From Cellvibrionales bacterium UBA4495 (GTDB taxonomy: Bacteria > Pseudomonadota > Gammaproteobacteria > Pseudomonadales > Porticoccaceae), in the NCBI GenBank assembly GCA_002388905.1, contig DGNJ01000097.1, positions 12,461 to 19,828 on the forward strand: 7,368 nt of DNA. Direction: 5' to 3'. Positions 1 through 6,023 of this stretch are shown here, in pieces. Made by a program: the position numbers and the translations under genes. A model generated the notes under the pieces. That model ran no database searches. It saw only the letters and a program-made list of their open reading frames with translations, and was not told the DNA's origin. How positions within the stretch are numbered: position 1 is the first letter of the stretch; every line of letters starts with the position of its first letter.

Positions 1-32
1 GGTCACAGGTTCGAATCCTGTCGGGCGCGCCA
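1..32 (+). tRNA. tRNA-Arg, 3' end only (probably CCG anticodon)
   Basis: The window begins inside a tRNA. A complete T arm is visible: stem 5-9 pairs with 17-21 around the loop TTCGAAT (10-16). The 3' acceptor strand CGGGCGC (22-28), discriminator G29 and encoded CCA (30-32) follow. The implied 5' acceptor strand GCGCCCG, together with this T arm, matches what I recall of gammaproteobacterial tRNA-Arg(CCG), such as E. coli argX. The anticodon lies outside the window, so the identity is inferred from the acceptor and T arm and another Arg isoacceptor is possible. No clear hairpin-plus-T-run terminator follows. Confidence 0.8.
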
Positions 33-184
33 TAATTGATTGATTTTTAATAGAATAATTATCGCTTGATTTTCCTGTTGCTTCGCTGAATTACCAAAAA
101 GCACACCTGCGTTCCCGGACCCAGGCTATTTCGGCCTCCTGAAATTTACCGTAGCGACGTGGTGTCTTTTGCCAAAGTCGGCCA

Positions 185-200
185 GTGACTGTCGAGTCAC
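185..200. promoter_or_regulatory. Candidate operator palindrome upstream of fadB
   Basis: GTGACT (185-190) and AGTCAC (195-200) form a perfect 6-bp inverted repeat around GTCG, about 95 bases before the fadB start. The 16-base dyad has the size of a typical dimeric repressor site. beta-oxidation genes are usually controlled by acyl-CoA-responsive GntR- or TetR-family repressors, so an operator here would make sense. I cannot match it to a named regulator, and a 6-bp dyad can arise by chance. Confidence 0.25.
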
Positions 201-278
201 CAATAAAACGCCTTGTTCCCGAGCCTCCGCCTTGCCGATAAAGGCACTTTCCGGGTAACTTGCCCTATTGGCAAGCAT

Positions 279-284
279 AAGGAG
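279..284 (+). promoter_or_regulatory. fadB ribosome binding site
   Basis: AAGGAG at 279-284 lies 9 bases before ATG 294. It decides the start of fadB against an upstream in-frame TTG at 213, which has no such site and would add 27 residues unrelated to the family. Confidence 0.85.
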
Positions 285-293
285 TTTAGGCTC

Positions 294-2438
294 ATGTATC
301 AGGGGAAAACATTGAAACTGGATTCCATCGGCGATGGTCTCGTGGAGCTGCAGTTCAACGCCGAAAGCGGGAGCGTCAATGTTTTTAACGCCCGAACGGT
401 GTCCGAATTGGGGGAAGCCCTGGATGTGCTCGAAGCGAGCAAGAGCATTGCCGGGCTCCTGGTGACGAGCGGGAAAAAGGGTTTTATCGCCGGCGCCGAC
501 ATTACTGAATTCGAGCGGGCGTTTTCCGGCGACAAACAGTATGTCCGGGGATTCCTGCACCCGAACAATGTCAATTTCAATCGCCTGGAGGATCTGGCGT
601 TTCCCACCGTCGCGGCAATCAACGGCTTTGCCCTGGGCGGAGGCTTCGAACTCTGTCTGGCCTGCGATTACCGGGTTGCCGAATCCGGCGCCAGGCTAGG
701 CTTCCCGGAAGTCGGGCTGGGTATACTGCCCGGCTGGGGCGGAACCGTGCGAGCACCCCGGCTCGCGGGCTTCGAAAACGGTGGCGGATGGGTATTGAGC
801 GGGCGGCCGGAAAAGGCCGGCAAAGCGCTCGAAGTCGGCCTCGTGGATGCCGTGGCGGAAGCCGGAGACGCCAGGGCTGAGGCCCTGAAACTGCTCAACG
901 ATATTGTCGCCGGCAATGGGGATTACCAGCGCAAGCGAACACCGAAACTTGCGCCAATGCCGGCAGAGGGTTTGGAAGAGGCGCAAGCGGCCCTGGAGAA
1001 GGCAATCGCCGGCAAGTCGCCCGATCATCATCCGGCTCCCCACAAGGCCCTGGAGGCCATGGTGAAGGGGGCCCCGTTGGATCGCGACGGCGCTCTCGAA
1101 GTGGAATTCGACGCGTTTTACGAGTTGTCCCAGACGCCTCAGTGCCGCGCCCTGGTGGGCATGTTCCTGGCCGATCAGTACCTGGCATCCGTGGCCCGGG
1201 ATTATGCCGGGCGGGCGCAAAAGTCCGTAGAGCGCATGGCCGTGCTCGGCGCCGGCACCATGGGCGGGGGCATTGCCTTCCAGAATGCCCTGAAGGGCAT
1301 TCCGGTGCTGATGAAGGATATCAACGAGAAATCCCTGGAACTGGGCATGGATGAGGCCCGGCAGTTGCTGGGCAAGCGGGTCAAGCGCGGTGCGCTCAAG
1401 GAAGCGGACGCGGAAAAGGTGCTGGCGCGGATTACCCCGAGTCTCGAGTACGGCGCTATTGCCGACTGCGATGTCATCATCGAGGCGGTGGTGGAAAACG
1501 AAAAGGTCAAAAAAAATGTCCTGTCGGAAGTGGAGGCGCTGGTTCCTGACACCACCGTGCTGGCATCCAATACCTCATCAATCCTGATCGGCGACCTGGC
1601 CGGGGCGCTGAAGCGGCCGGAAAATTTCTGCGGCATGCATTTTTTTAATCCCGTCCACGCCATGCCCCTGGTTGAAGTTGTCAAGGGCCCGGCTACCGGC
1701 GAGGCCACGGTGGCGACGGCGGTGTCCCAGGCGCTGGCCATGGGTAAGAAGCCCATTGTCGTCAAGGATTGCCCCGGCTTCCTGGTTAACCGCACGCTCT
1801 TTCCCTACTTTGCGGGATTCAATCTTTTAATCCGGGACGGCGCCGATTTCCGGCAGATTGACCGTGTCATGGAGGAGTGGGGCTGGCCCATGGGACCGGC
1901 CTACCTGCTTGATGTGATCGGTATCGATGTGGCTGTCCATGCCGCCGACGTGGTCGCGCGGGGCTTCCCGGACCGCCTCGAACTGGACTTCAAATCCGCC
2001 ATGCAACTGATGCACGACGAGCAGCGTTTCGGCCAGAAAAACGGTGTGGGATTCTATCGTTATGACCGGGATGAAAATGGTCGCCACCAGCGACGGGACG
2101 ATGCCGAGACCGACCGGCTGCTGGACAGTATCCGGAGCCCGGTTCGCGAATTCGACCGCGACGAGATCGTGGCGCGGATGATGATTCCCATGGCCACGGA
2201 GATGGCCAGGTGCCTGGACGAGCAGGTAGTGGCGTCTCCCCGGGAAGCGGATGTGGCCCTGATCTACGGGCTCGGCTTCCCCTCATTCCGGGGCGGTGTG
2301 TTTCGCTGGATGGATGAGGTGGGTCTCGAGCGGTTCTGCGATCTCGCCGACGGCCTGTCCCAGCTGGGCAAGCTGTACGAGCCTACGGAATCCATGCGGC
2401 GCATGGCATCGGAAGGTAAGAACTACCACTCGCGGTAA
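294..2438 (+). CDS. fadB: Fatty-acid oxidation complex alpha subunit FadB (enoyl-CoA hydratase / 3-hydroxyacyl-CoA dehydrogenase)
   Basis: This 714-residue cytoplasmic enzyme hydrates trans-2-enoyl-CoA and oxidises the resulting L-3-hydroxyacyl-CoA with NAD+ in aerobic beta-oxidation. Known FadB proteins work as alpha2-beta2 complexes with the thiolase FadA. Residues 1 to about 190 are the crotonase domain, with ALGGGFEL and LGFPEVGLG placing the catalytic glutamates at E119 and E139, the E. coli numbering. The dehydrogenase domain follows, with the NAD-binding GAGTMGGG at 319-326, catalytic histidine H449 in GMHFFNPVH, and C-terminal motifs FGQKNGVGFY and GLGFPSFRGG. Length is normal (E. coli 729, Pseudomonas about 715). 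The start MYQGKTL aligns with the family and has AAGGAG 9 bases upstream. Unusually, no fadA follows: a terminator comes 34 bases after the stop. FadJ is less likely because the N-terminus is FadB-like and no fadI precedes it. Confidence 0.95.
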   Translation: MYQGKTLKLDSIGDGLVELQFNAESGSVNVFNARTVSELGEALDVLEASKSIAGLLVTSGKKGFIAGADITEFERAFSGDKQYVRGFLHPNNVNFNRLEDLAFPTVAAINGFALGGGFELCLACDYRVAESGARLGFPEVGLGILPGWGGTVRAPRLAGFENGGGWVLSGRPEKAGKALEVGLVDAVAEAGDARAEALKLLNDIVAGNGDYQRKRTPKLAPMPAEGLEEAQAALEKAIAGKSPDHHPAPHKALEAMVKGAPLDRDGALEVEFDAFYELSQTPQCRALVGMFLADQYLASVARDYAGRAQKSVERMAVLGAGTMGGGIAFQNALKGIPVLMKDINEKSLELGMDEARQLLGKRVKRGALKEADAEKVLARITPSLEYGAIADCDVIIEAVVENEKVKKNVLSEVEALVPDTTVLASNTSSILIGDLAGALKRPENFCGMHFFNPVHAMPLVEVVKGPATGEATVATAVSQALAMGKKPIVVKDCPGFLVNRTLFPYFAGFNLLIRDGADFRQIDRVMEEWGWPMGPAYLLDVIGIDVAVHAADVVARGFPDRLELDFKSAMQLMHDEQRFGQKNGVGFYRYDRDENGRHQRRDDAETDRLLDSIRSPVREFDRDEIVARMMIPMATEMARCLDEQVVASPREADVALIYGLGFPSFRGGVFRWMDEVGLERFCDLADGLSQLGKLYEPTESMRRMASEGKNYHSR

Positions 2439-2446
2439 TTGATGTC

Positions 2447-2465
2447 CCCCTGTCCGCTGCAGGGG
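2447..2465 (+). repeat. Small hairpin after the fadB stop
   Basis: CCCCTG (2447-2452) and CAGGGG (2460-2465) form a perfect 6-bp stem with a 7-base loop, 8 bases after the fadB stop codon and directly before the terminator. It has no T-run of its own. It may stabilise the fadB transcript end or simply extend the terminator structure. Confidence 0.4.
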
Positions 2466-2472
2466 TGATATT

Positions 2473-2502
2473 AAAAAAGGCCGGAGGTGACTCCGGCCTT
2501 TT
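2473..2502. terminator. Bidirectional rho-independent terminator between fadB and the lipoprotein gene
   Basis: An 8-bp GC-rich stem, GGCCGGAG (2479-2486) with CTCCGGCC (2491-2498), closes a GTGA tetraloop. A run of six A precedes it (2473-2478) and four T follow (2499-2502), so the stem can extend by A-T pairs and there is a T-tract on either strand. It sits between two convergent genes, 34 bases after the fadB stop and 20 bases beyond the lipoprotein stop, and can serve both. Confidence 0.9.
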
Positions 2503-2522
2503 CCGTTGGCAAAACGGCCATG

Positions 2523-2867
2523 TTATTGCATGGCATCTTCCATGTCGTCGGCAGCTTCCTCGGTTTTCTCGGCGGCTTCGTCGGCCATGTCCTCGGCCTC
2601 GTCGGCCATTTTTTCCGCGGAGCTCTTGGTAGTGGCATCCTTCACGGCATCCGCGGTGTCATCGTAGGCTTCCTCGACGGACTCCGCCGCATCCTTGCCC
2701 ATTTCCTTGGTTTCCTGCCAGGCTTCGGAAGCGGCGTCCTCGGTTTCCTCCATCATGGATTGTTCTCCGCCCATATCATTTTCCTCACCCTGTTCGCCAC
2801 AGGCGGCAAGGACAAAGGAAAAAGCGGCAATGGAGAGGAAAGTAAACAGTTTTTTCAGATTGATCAT
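2523..2867 (-). CDS. Small, highly acidic heptad-repeat lipoprotein of unknown function
   Basis: This 114-residue protein begins with a clear lipoprotein signal: charged start MINLKK, hydrophobic core, and lipobox LAAC with C23 as the lipidated cysteine. The residue after it is Gly, not Asp, so outer-membrane sorting is expected by the E. coli Lol rule. The mature 92 residues contain 34 Asp/Glu, 6 Lys and no Arg. After a Gly/Met-rich linker, residues 48-80 can be read as three 11-residue blocks and 85-112 as four 7-residue blocks (EKMADEA, EDMADEA, AEKTEEA, ADDMEDA), suggesting a long Ala-rich amphipathic helix or coiled coil. It recalls Lpp in style but lacks the C-terminal lysine that links Lpp to peptidoglycan. 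TAAGGAG lies 8 bases before the start, and a promoter candidate is upstream. Function is not recognised. The overlapping 163-residue opposite-strand frame is a shadow. Confidence 0.85.
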   Translation of the reverse strand: MINLKKLFTFLSIAAFSFVLAACGEQGEENDMGGEQSMMEETEDAASEAWQETKEMGKDAAESVEEAYDDTADAVKDATTKSSAEKMADEAEDMADEAAEKTEEAADDMEDAMQ

Positions 2868-2903
2868 GGAGATAACTCCTTAATTTGTTATTCACGGAAC
2901 CCT

Positions 2904-2934
2904 ATTATAGGTACAGCGGACCGAAGGCCGTCAA
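2904..2934 (-). promoter_or_regulatory. Candidate sigma70 promoter for the acidic lipoprotein gene
   Basis: Read on the minus strand, TTGACG (2934-2929, 5 of 6 to consensus) is followed by a 19-base spacer and a perfect TATAAT (2909-2904). The -10 lies about 37 bases before the start codon. The hexamers are the best in the window; the spacer is 2 bases longer than ideal, which lowers confidence. It would give a leader of roughly 30 bases containing the ribosome binding site. Confidence 0.55.
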
Positions 2935-2986
2935 TAGCCAGGGTCGATTGGGTGGAAAACTCCCCTGTCGCCAGATGACGTCGCTT

Positions 2987-3014
2987 TTGCCGGTCAGAGT
3001 GGTTCTGATAAAAT
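2987..3014 (+). promoter_or_regulatory. Candidate promoter for the phosphomannose-isomerase-like gene
   Basis: TTGCCG (2987-2992) is followed by a 16-base spacer and TAAAAT (3009-3014), preceded by TG one base upstream (3006-3007), which forms an extended -10. Transcription would start near 3021, leaving a leader of about 18 bases that still contains AGGAG at 3028-3032. Confidence 0.45.
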
Positions 3015-3038
3015 CCGGTCGCCTTTCAGGAGATTTCC

Positions 3039-4406
3039 GTGAGCCAGTCTTTTAGCTGCAGCCCCGATGCCGCCGAGCAACTGCGGGCGCATTTTGCCGA
3101 CCAGAAGTCCCGCTCCTTTATTTTTGAATGCACCCAGTACTATCTGCCTGGGAAGCCGGTGTTGGCGCTTTTTGCGGCCCTGGCTGCGGACGCCTCTGGC
3201 GGTCGCCCGAGCCACTATGTGGTGATAAGTGACAGGGTCGAGGAGGCGCGGCGGCTGTGGTCCGGTTCGGGCGAAAGCGTGGGCGATCTGCGTCGCCTGG
3301 CCGGGTCCCTGTCGGTGCCGTTGATCAATCTGAGTTCGGCGTTATCGCTGGTGCCGGTCGAGGTGGCCAAGCCCTGGGGCCGGGAAATCTGGTACACGGG
3401 CATCGAAGAAAGGGGCCAATCACTCGTCACCGACGGGGTCCATGCAGTGCCGTTGCCCTGGTTGTTGGCGCTCGGTTCCACAGAACTGCTCGACACGGGC
3501 AGTCGGGAGCCCTGTCTGCTCAAGATTCTCGATCCCCTTCCCGAGCCGGTCTATGGCGATCTCTACTTCGAGTTGCACCGGGAAAAACGGGAAGTCTACG
3601 TGGTTACCCACGTGAGTCCGGATGCCTGGCCCGAGGGGCGTGGGGCGATACGGTTCGGGTTCGATACCGCCGTGCGCCGCCGGTACGCCAGCGATGCCGC
3701 ATTCAGAACGGCATTCCGGGAGGCGGTTGGGCGTTACGAACAAATCCGGCGGGAGATCGATGCCAGGCTCGACGATTTCCGTAGAGAGGAGGGGATCGAA
3801 CTGAATAGCCCGGTTCCTGCCGCCACCACCAAACGATGGGCGGCGCGATTGCCGGCGACGCTCCGGCGGGAAGAGGAAGCGGCCCGGGCGACCATGGATG
3901 GCTTCACCCGTTTGCTGCCCCTGAAAGTGGGGGATGTGGTCAAGGTCCCCACCCTTACTCCCCATGCACTCCAGCACGGGGTTCGAACCGTGGAATTCCA
4001 GACGCCCGTCTATGAACGTAAAATCCTGTCCTTCGCCCAGAAGGTCCTTACCCAGTCGCACTGGGACACGGACGAGGCCGTGGCACTTATGGAGGTCGAG
4101 ACACGCGAGCCTGAACCACTGGTAACGGTCGAGAAGGCCAGCGACTATCTGCTCGAACAGGTCGTGTGTTTCGACGACTTTGAGGTCCAGCGTCTGACTC
4201 TTGAGCCCGGATGCCGGTTTGCCGTGCCGCATCGGGACACCTATAAAGTGATAATGACGGTAACCGGTTCAGTGGCTTGCGGTGGTTGTCGGTTCGGGCC
4301 TGAGCAGGCGTTTCTGCTACCCCGGTGTGCCGGCGACGGGGCAGTCGCGGCCCTGGGAGATAAGCCCGCAGTGCTGCTTATCGCCCGGCCCCTCGCCCCG
4401 GACTGA
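3039..4406 (+). CDS. Divergent class I phosphomannose-isomerase-like (cupin-fold) protein, function unknown
   Basis: This 455-residue protein has no signal peptide and is probably cytoplasmic. The start is GTG 3039 with AGGAG 6 bases upstream. Residues 109-165 (AKPWGREIWYTG, then LLKILDP) follow the N-terminal pattern of class I phosphomannose isomerases, and GDVVKVPTLTPHALQHG at 298-314 with E319 follows their second metal-binding segment. In the family the zinc ligands are Gln-x-His before an HPDD-like motif, a Glu some 25 residues later, and a late His. Here the region reads FELHREKREVYVV (177-189): E178, H180 and E185 could stand in, but HPDD is absent and the spacing is compressed. H309 is the likely last ligand. 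About 105 N-terminal residues are not familiar, and 370-450 looks like a second cupin. Sugar-phosphate isomerase activity is possible but unproven. It appears to be transcribed alone. Confidence 0.75.
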   Translation: MSQSFSCSPDAAEQLRAHFADQKSRSFIFECTQYYLPGKPVLALFAALAADASGGRPSHYVVISDRVEEARRLWSGSGESVGDLRRLAGSLSVPLINLSSALSLVPVEVAKPWGREIWYTGIEERGQSLVTDGVHAVPLPWLLALGSTELLDTGSREPCLLKILDPLPEPVYGDLYFELHREKREVYVVTHVSPDAWPEGRGAIRFGFDTAVRRRYASDAAFRTAFREAVGRYEQIRREIDARLDDFRREEGIELNSPVPAATTKRWAARLPATLRREEEAARATMDGFTRLLPLKVGDVVKVPTLTPHALQHGVRTVEFQTPVYERKILSFAQKVLTQSHWDTDEAVALMEVETREPEPLVTVEKASDYLLEQVVCFDDFEVQRLTLEPGCRFAVPHRDTYKVIMTVTGSVACGGCRFGPEQAFLLPRCAGDGAVAALGDKPAVLLIARPLAPD

Positions 4407-4415
4407 CAAGCTCCG

Positions 4416-4454
4416 CGGCGGCCGGTGTGGCCCGTTGCCGCTGCCCGGCCGCCG
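4416..4454 (+). repeat. GC-only 10-bp inverted repeat after the isomerase-like gene
   Basis: CGGCGGCCGG (4416-4425) and CCGGCCGCCG (4445-4454) are perfect reverse complements around a 19-base loop, starting 9 bases after the stop codon. The RNA stem would be very stable, but no T-run follows, so it is not a standard intrinsic terminator. It may protect the mRNA 3' end, or help separate this gene from the tRNA-Leu promoter about 15 bases downstream. Confidence 0.5.
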
Positions 4455-4469
4455 GCCGCCAACGTCCGG

Positions 4470-4506
4470 TTGCCCGGCGGGGGCCCCTGTGGCAAAATCG
4501 CCCCCC
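4470..4506 (+). promoter_or_regulatory. Candidate stable-RNA promoter for tRNA-Leu with GC discriminator
   Basis: TTGCCC (4470-4475), a 17-base spacer and CAAAAT (4493-4498) form a plausible sigma70 promoter, followed by the discriminator CGCCCCCC (4499-4506). A GC-rich discriminator is a known hallmark of stringently controlled tRNA and rRNA promoters (ppGpp/DksA). Transcription would begin near 4505, about 27 bases before the mature tRNA. Confidence 0.55.
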
Positions 4507-4532
4507 TTTAATCCCGGCAGTACCGGGCCAGA

Positions 4533-4617
4533 GCGAAAGTGGCGGAACTGGTAGACGCGCTGGATTTAGGTTCCAGTGGGGCAACCCGTGGGAGTTCGAG
4601 TCTCCCCTTTCGCACCA
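4533..4617 (+). tRNA. tRNA-Leu (anticodon UAG)
   Basis: A complete 85-base class II tRNA. The acceptor GCGAAAG (4533-4539) pairs with CTTTCGC (4607-4613), followed by discriminator A4614 and encoded CCA (4615-4617). The anticodon stem CTGGA/TCCAG (4560-4564/4572-4576) holds the loop TTTAGGT with anticodon TAG at 4567-4569. The long variable arm has GGG/CCC (4578-4580/4585-4587) around GCAA. The T arm is GGGAG-TTCGAGT-CTCCC (4590-4606). Discriminator A and the long variable arm are expected for leucine. It decodes CUA and other CUN codons. It lies 48 bases before tig with no terminator between. Confidence 0.97.
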
Positions 4618-4619
4618 GG

Positions 4620-4635
4620 TATTTCACTATTTCAC
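4620..4635 (+). repeat. Tandem 8-bp repeat between tRNA-Leu and tig
   Basis: TATTTCAC occurs twice head to tail (4620-4627, 4628-4635), two bases after the tRNA CCA end. In a joint tRNA-tig transcript this A/U-rich stretch is where an RNase E-type cut would release the tRNA 3' end. That role is inference; a chance duplication is also possible. Confidence 0.6.
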
Positions 4636-4665
4636 GTTTTCAGATCCTACAGGTGAGGAACATCA

Positions 4666-6006
4666 ATGCAGGTTTCCATAGAGACAACCTCCGGTCTCGA
4701 GCGTCGCATGAAGGTCGGTATCCCGGCGGAGCAGGTTGAAGATAAAGTCACCGCGAAGCTTCGGGATGCGGCCAGGAATGTCCGGCTCGACGGCTTTCGC
4801 AAGGGCAAGGTGCCGCTCAAGGTGGTGCGCCAGCGTTTTGGCAAGGGGGTTCGCCAGGAAGTGGTCGGCGAGGTGGTAAGTCAGACCTTCCAGGAAGCCA
4901 TCGTCCAGGAAAAAGTCCGCCCCGCGGGCCAGCCCAGCATTGAGTCCATGCACGACAAACCCGGCGAGGACCTGGAGTATGTGGCTACCTTCGAGGTATA
5001 TCCGGAGGTGGAACTACAGGATTTTTCGTCTCTCTCGGTGGCCCGGCCGGTGGCGGAAGTCACTGACGCCGACGTGGAAAAAATGGTCGAAGTGCTGCGC
5101 AGCCAGCAGGCCGAATGGGTGGCCGTGGATCGGGCCGCCGCAGAAGGAGACCAGGTCAATATCGACTACACCGGGCGCAAGGATGGTGAGGAATTCGAGG
5201 GCGGCCAGGCCGAGGGCTCGGACCTTGAACTGGGTTCGGGTCAGATGATACCGGGCTTCGAGGACGCGATTGTGGGTATGAAGGCGGGAGACAGCAAAAC
5301 CGTGCCCCTGACCTTTCCCGAGGATTATCACAGCGAGGAGCTGAAGGGTGCCCAGGTCGAGTTTGACATCAAGGTCAACGAGGTCAGGGAGAAAACGCTG
5401 CCGGAACTCGACGACGATTTTTTCGCCAAATTCGGCGTCAGCGAGGGCGGCAAGGAGAAATTCCTCGAGGAGGTGCGCAACAATATGGAGCGGGAATTGC
5501 GCCGGGGTATTCAAAACAAGGTCAAGACGCGGCTCATGGATCAACTGCTGGAGCGGCACGACGTCGAGCTGCCGGCATCCCTTGTCCAGGGTGAAATCCA
5601 GGCCCTCAAACGCCAGACCCTGTCTCAATTCGGGGGCGGTCAGGACTTCGACGAATCCCTGTTGCCCGATGAACTGTTCAAGGAGCAGGCGGAAAAACGG
5701 GTTGCCCTGGGACTGATTGTTGCCAAAGTGGTGGAGGACGCTGAAATCCAGACCGACCCCACCAGGGTCAAGGCCCAGGTCGAGGAGCTCGCCTCCACCT
5801 ACGAGCAGCCCGAAGAGGTAGTGCGTTACTATTATAGCAATCAGCAGTTGCTCAACAGCGTCGAGTCCCAGGTCCTGGAGGACCAGGTGGTGGAATATAT
5901 TCTTGGCAAGGCCCAGGTCAGCGAGGAGCCCTGCTCCTACGAAGAAGCCATTCAGCCCGATCCTCAACCGGAAGCCGAGGAAGGTACCGAAGAGACTGAA
6001 TCCTGA
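4666..6006 (+). CDS. tig: Trigger factor, ribosome-associated chaperone and peptidyl-prolyl isomerase
   Basis: Trigger factor docks beside the ribosomal exit tunnel and shields nascent chains while they fold. The 446-residue protein has the usual order: ribosome-binding domain 1 to about 115 with signature GFRKGKVP (F44, R45, K46 as in E. coli), FKBP-type isomerase domain about 150-240 (VNIDYTGRKDGEEFEGG; MIPGFEDAIVGMKAGD), then the helical chaperone domain with NNMERELRRGIQNKVK at 272-287. Length compares with 432 in E. coli; the extra residues are a C-terminal acidic tail (about 429-446, rich in Glu and Pro). Start ATG 4666 is fixed by the family N-terminus MQVSIETT and by GTGAGGAA just upstream. 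Genes downstream are clpP and clpX, the usual arrangement. No separate promoter is obvious between tRNA-Leu and tig, so transcription from the tRNA promoter is plausible. Confidence 0.98.
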   Translation: MQVSIETTSGLERRMKVGIPAEQVEDKVTAKLRDAARNVRLDGFRKGKVPLKVVRQRFGKGVRQEVVGEVVSQTFQEAIVQEKVRPAGQPSIESMHDKPGEDLEYVATFEVYPEVELQDFSSLSVARPVAEVTDADVEKMVEVLRSQQAEWVAVDRAAAEGDQVNIDYTGRKDGEEFEGGQAEGSDLELGSGQMIPGFEDAIVGMKAGDSKTVPLTFPEDYHSEELKGAQVEFDIKVNEVREKTLPELDDDFFAKFGVSEGGKEKFLEEVRNNMERELRRGIQNKVKTRLMDQLLERHDVELPASLVQGEIQALKRQTLSQFGGGQDFDESLLPDELFKEQAEKRVALGLIVAKVVEDAEIQTDPTRVKAQVEELASTYEQPEEVVRYYYSNQQLLNSVESQVLEDQVVEYILGKAQVSEEPCSYEEAIQPDPQPEAEEGTEETES

Positions 6007-6023
6007 CCCCGCCCACAACTTTT

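Larger units (their letters stand above)
33..293 (+). other. Non-coding leader between tRNA-Arg and fadB, with three small inverted repeats
   Basis: No credible gene is present here. The first 45 bases are AT-rich, unlike the rest of the window. Three short inverted repeats follow: GTGACT/AGTCAC at 185-190/195-200 (4-base loop), GCCTT/AAGGC at 229-233/241-245, and CTTGCC/GGCAAG at 259-264/270-275 (5-base loop). The last ends just before the fadB ribosome binding site. A weak promoter candidate is TTGTTC (213-218), 18-base spacer, GATAAA (237-242), which would give a leader of about 45 bases. No sequence I recognise as a FadR or PsrA operator is visible. The region presumably holds the fadB promoter and operator, but this is inference. 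Confidence 0.5.

Noticed and set aside
1..80. Integrated element or attachment site at the tRNA-Arg 3' end
   Set aside because: tRNA 3' ends are common integration sites, but no integrase, direct repeat of the tRNA tail or foreign gene is visible; the next gene is a housekeeping fadB.
213..293. In-frame upstream extension of fadB from TTG 213
   Set aside because: The extra 27 residues do not match the FadB N-terminus and no ribosome binding site precedes 213; ATG 294 has AAGGAG at the right distance and gives the family start.
1509..1516. Run of eight A inside fadB as a possible slippage site
   Set aside because: The frame continues intact on both sides (codons 406-408, Lys-Lys-Asn), the segment matches the family, and no stimulatory structure is evident.
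1202..1795. 197-residue minus-strand frame inside fadB
   Set aside because: It is a Ser/Thr-rich shadow opposite the NAD-binding domain, which is clearly the coding strand.
2487..2978. 163-residue plus-strand frame, Gly- and hydrophobic-rich
   Set aside because: It is the antisense of the lipoprotein gene; its start lies in the terminator loop, its composition follows from the acidic Ala-rich codons opposite, and it lacks a ribosome binding site.
3420..4232. 270-residue minus-strand frame inside the isomerase-like gene
   Set aside because: It is antisense with no recognisable domains; the plus-strand frame has a start signal, promoter candidate and family motifs.
5014..6018. 334-residue minus-strand frame over tig
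   Set aside because: It is a shadow of the conserved trigger factor gene caused by high GC at third positions; the protein resembles no known family.
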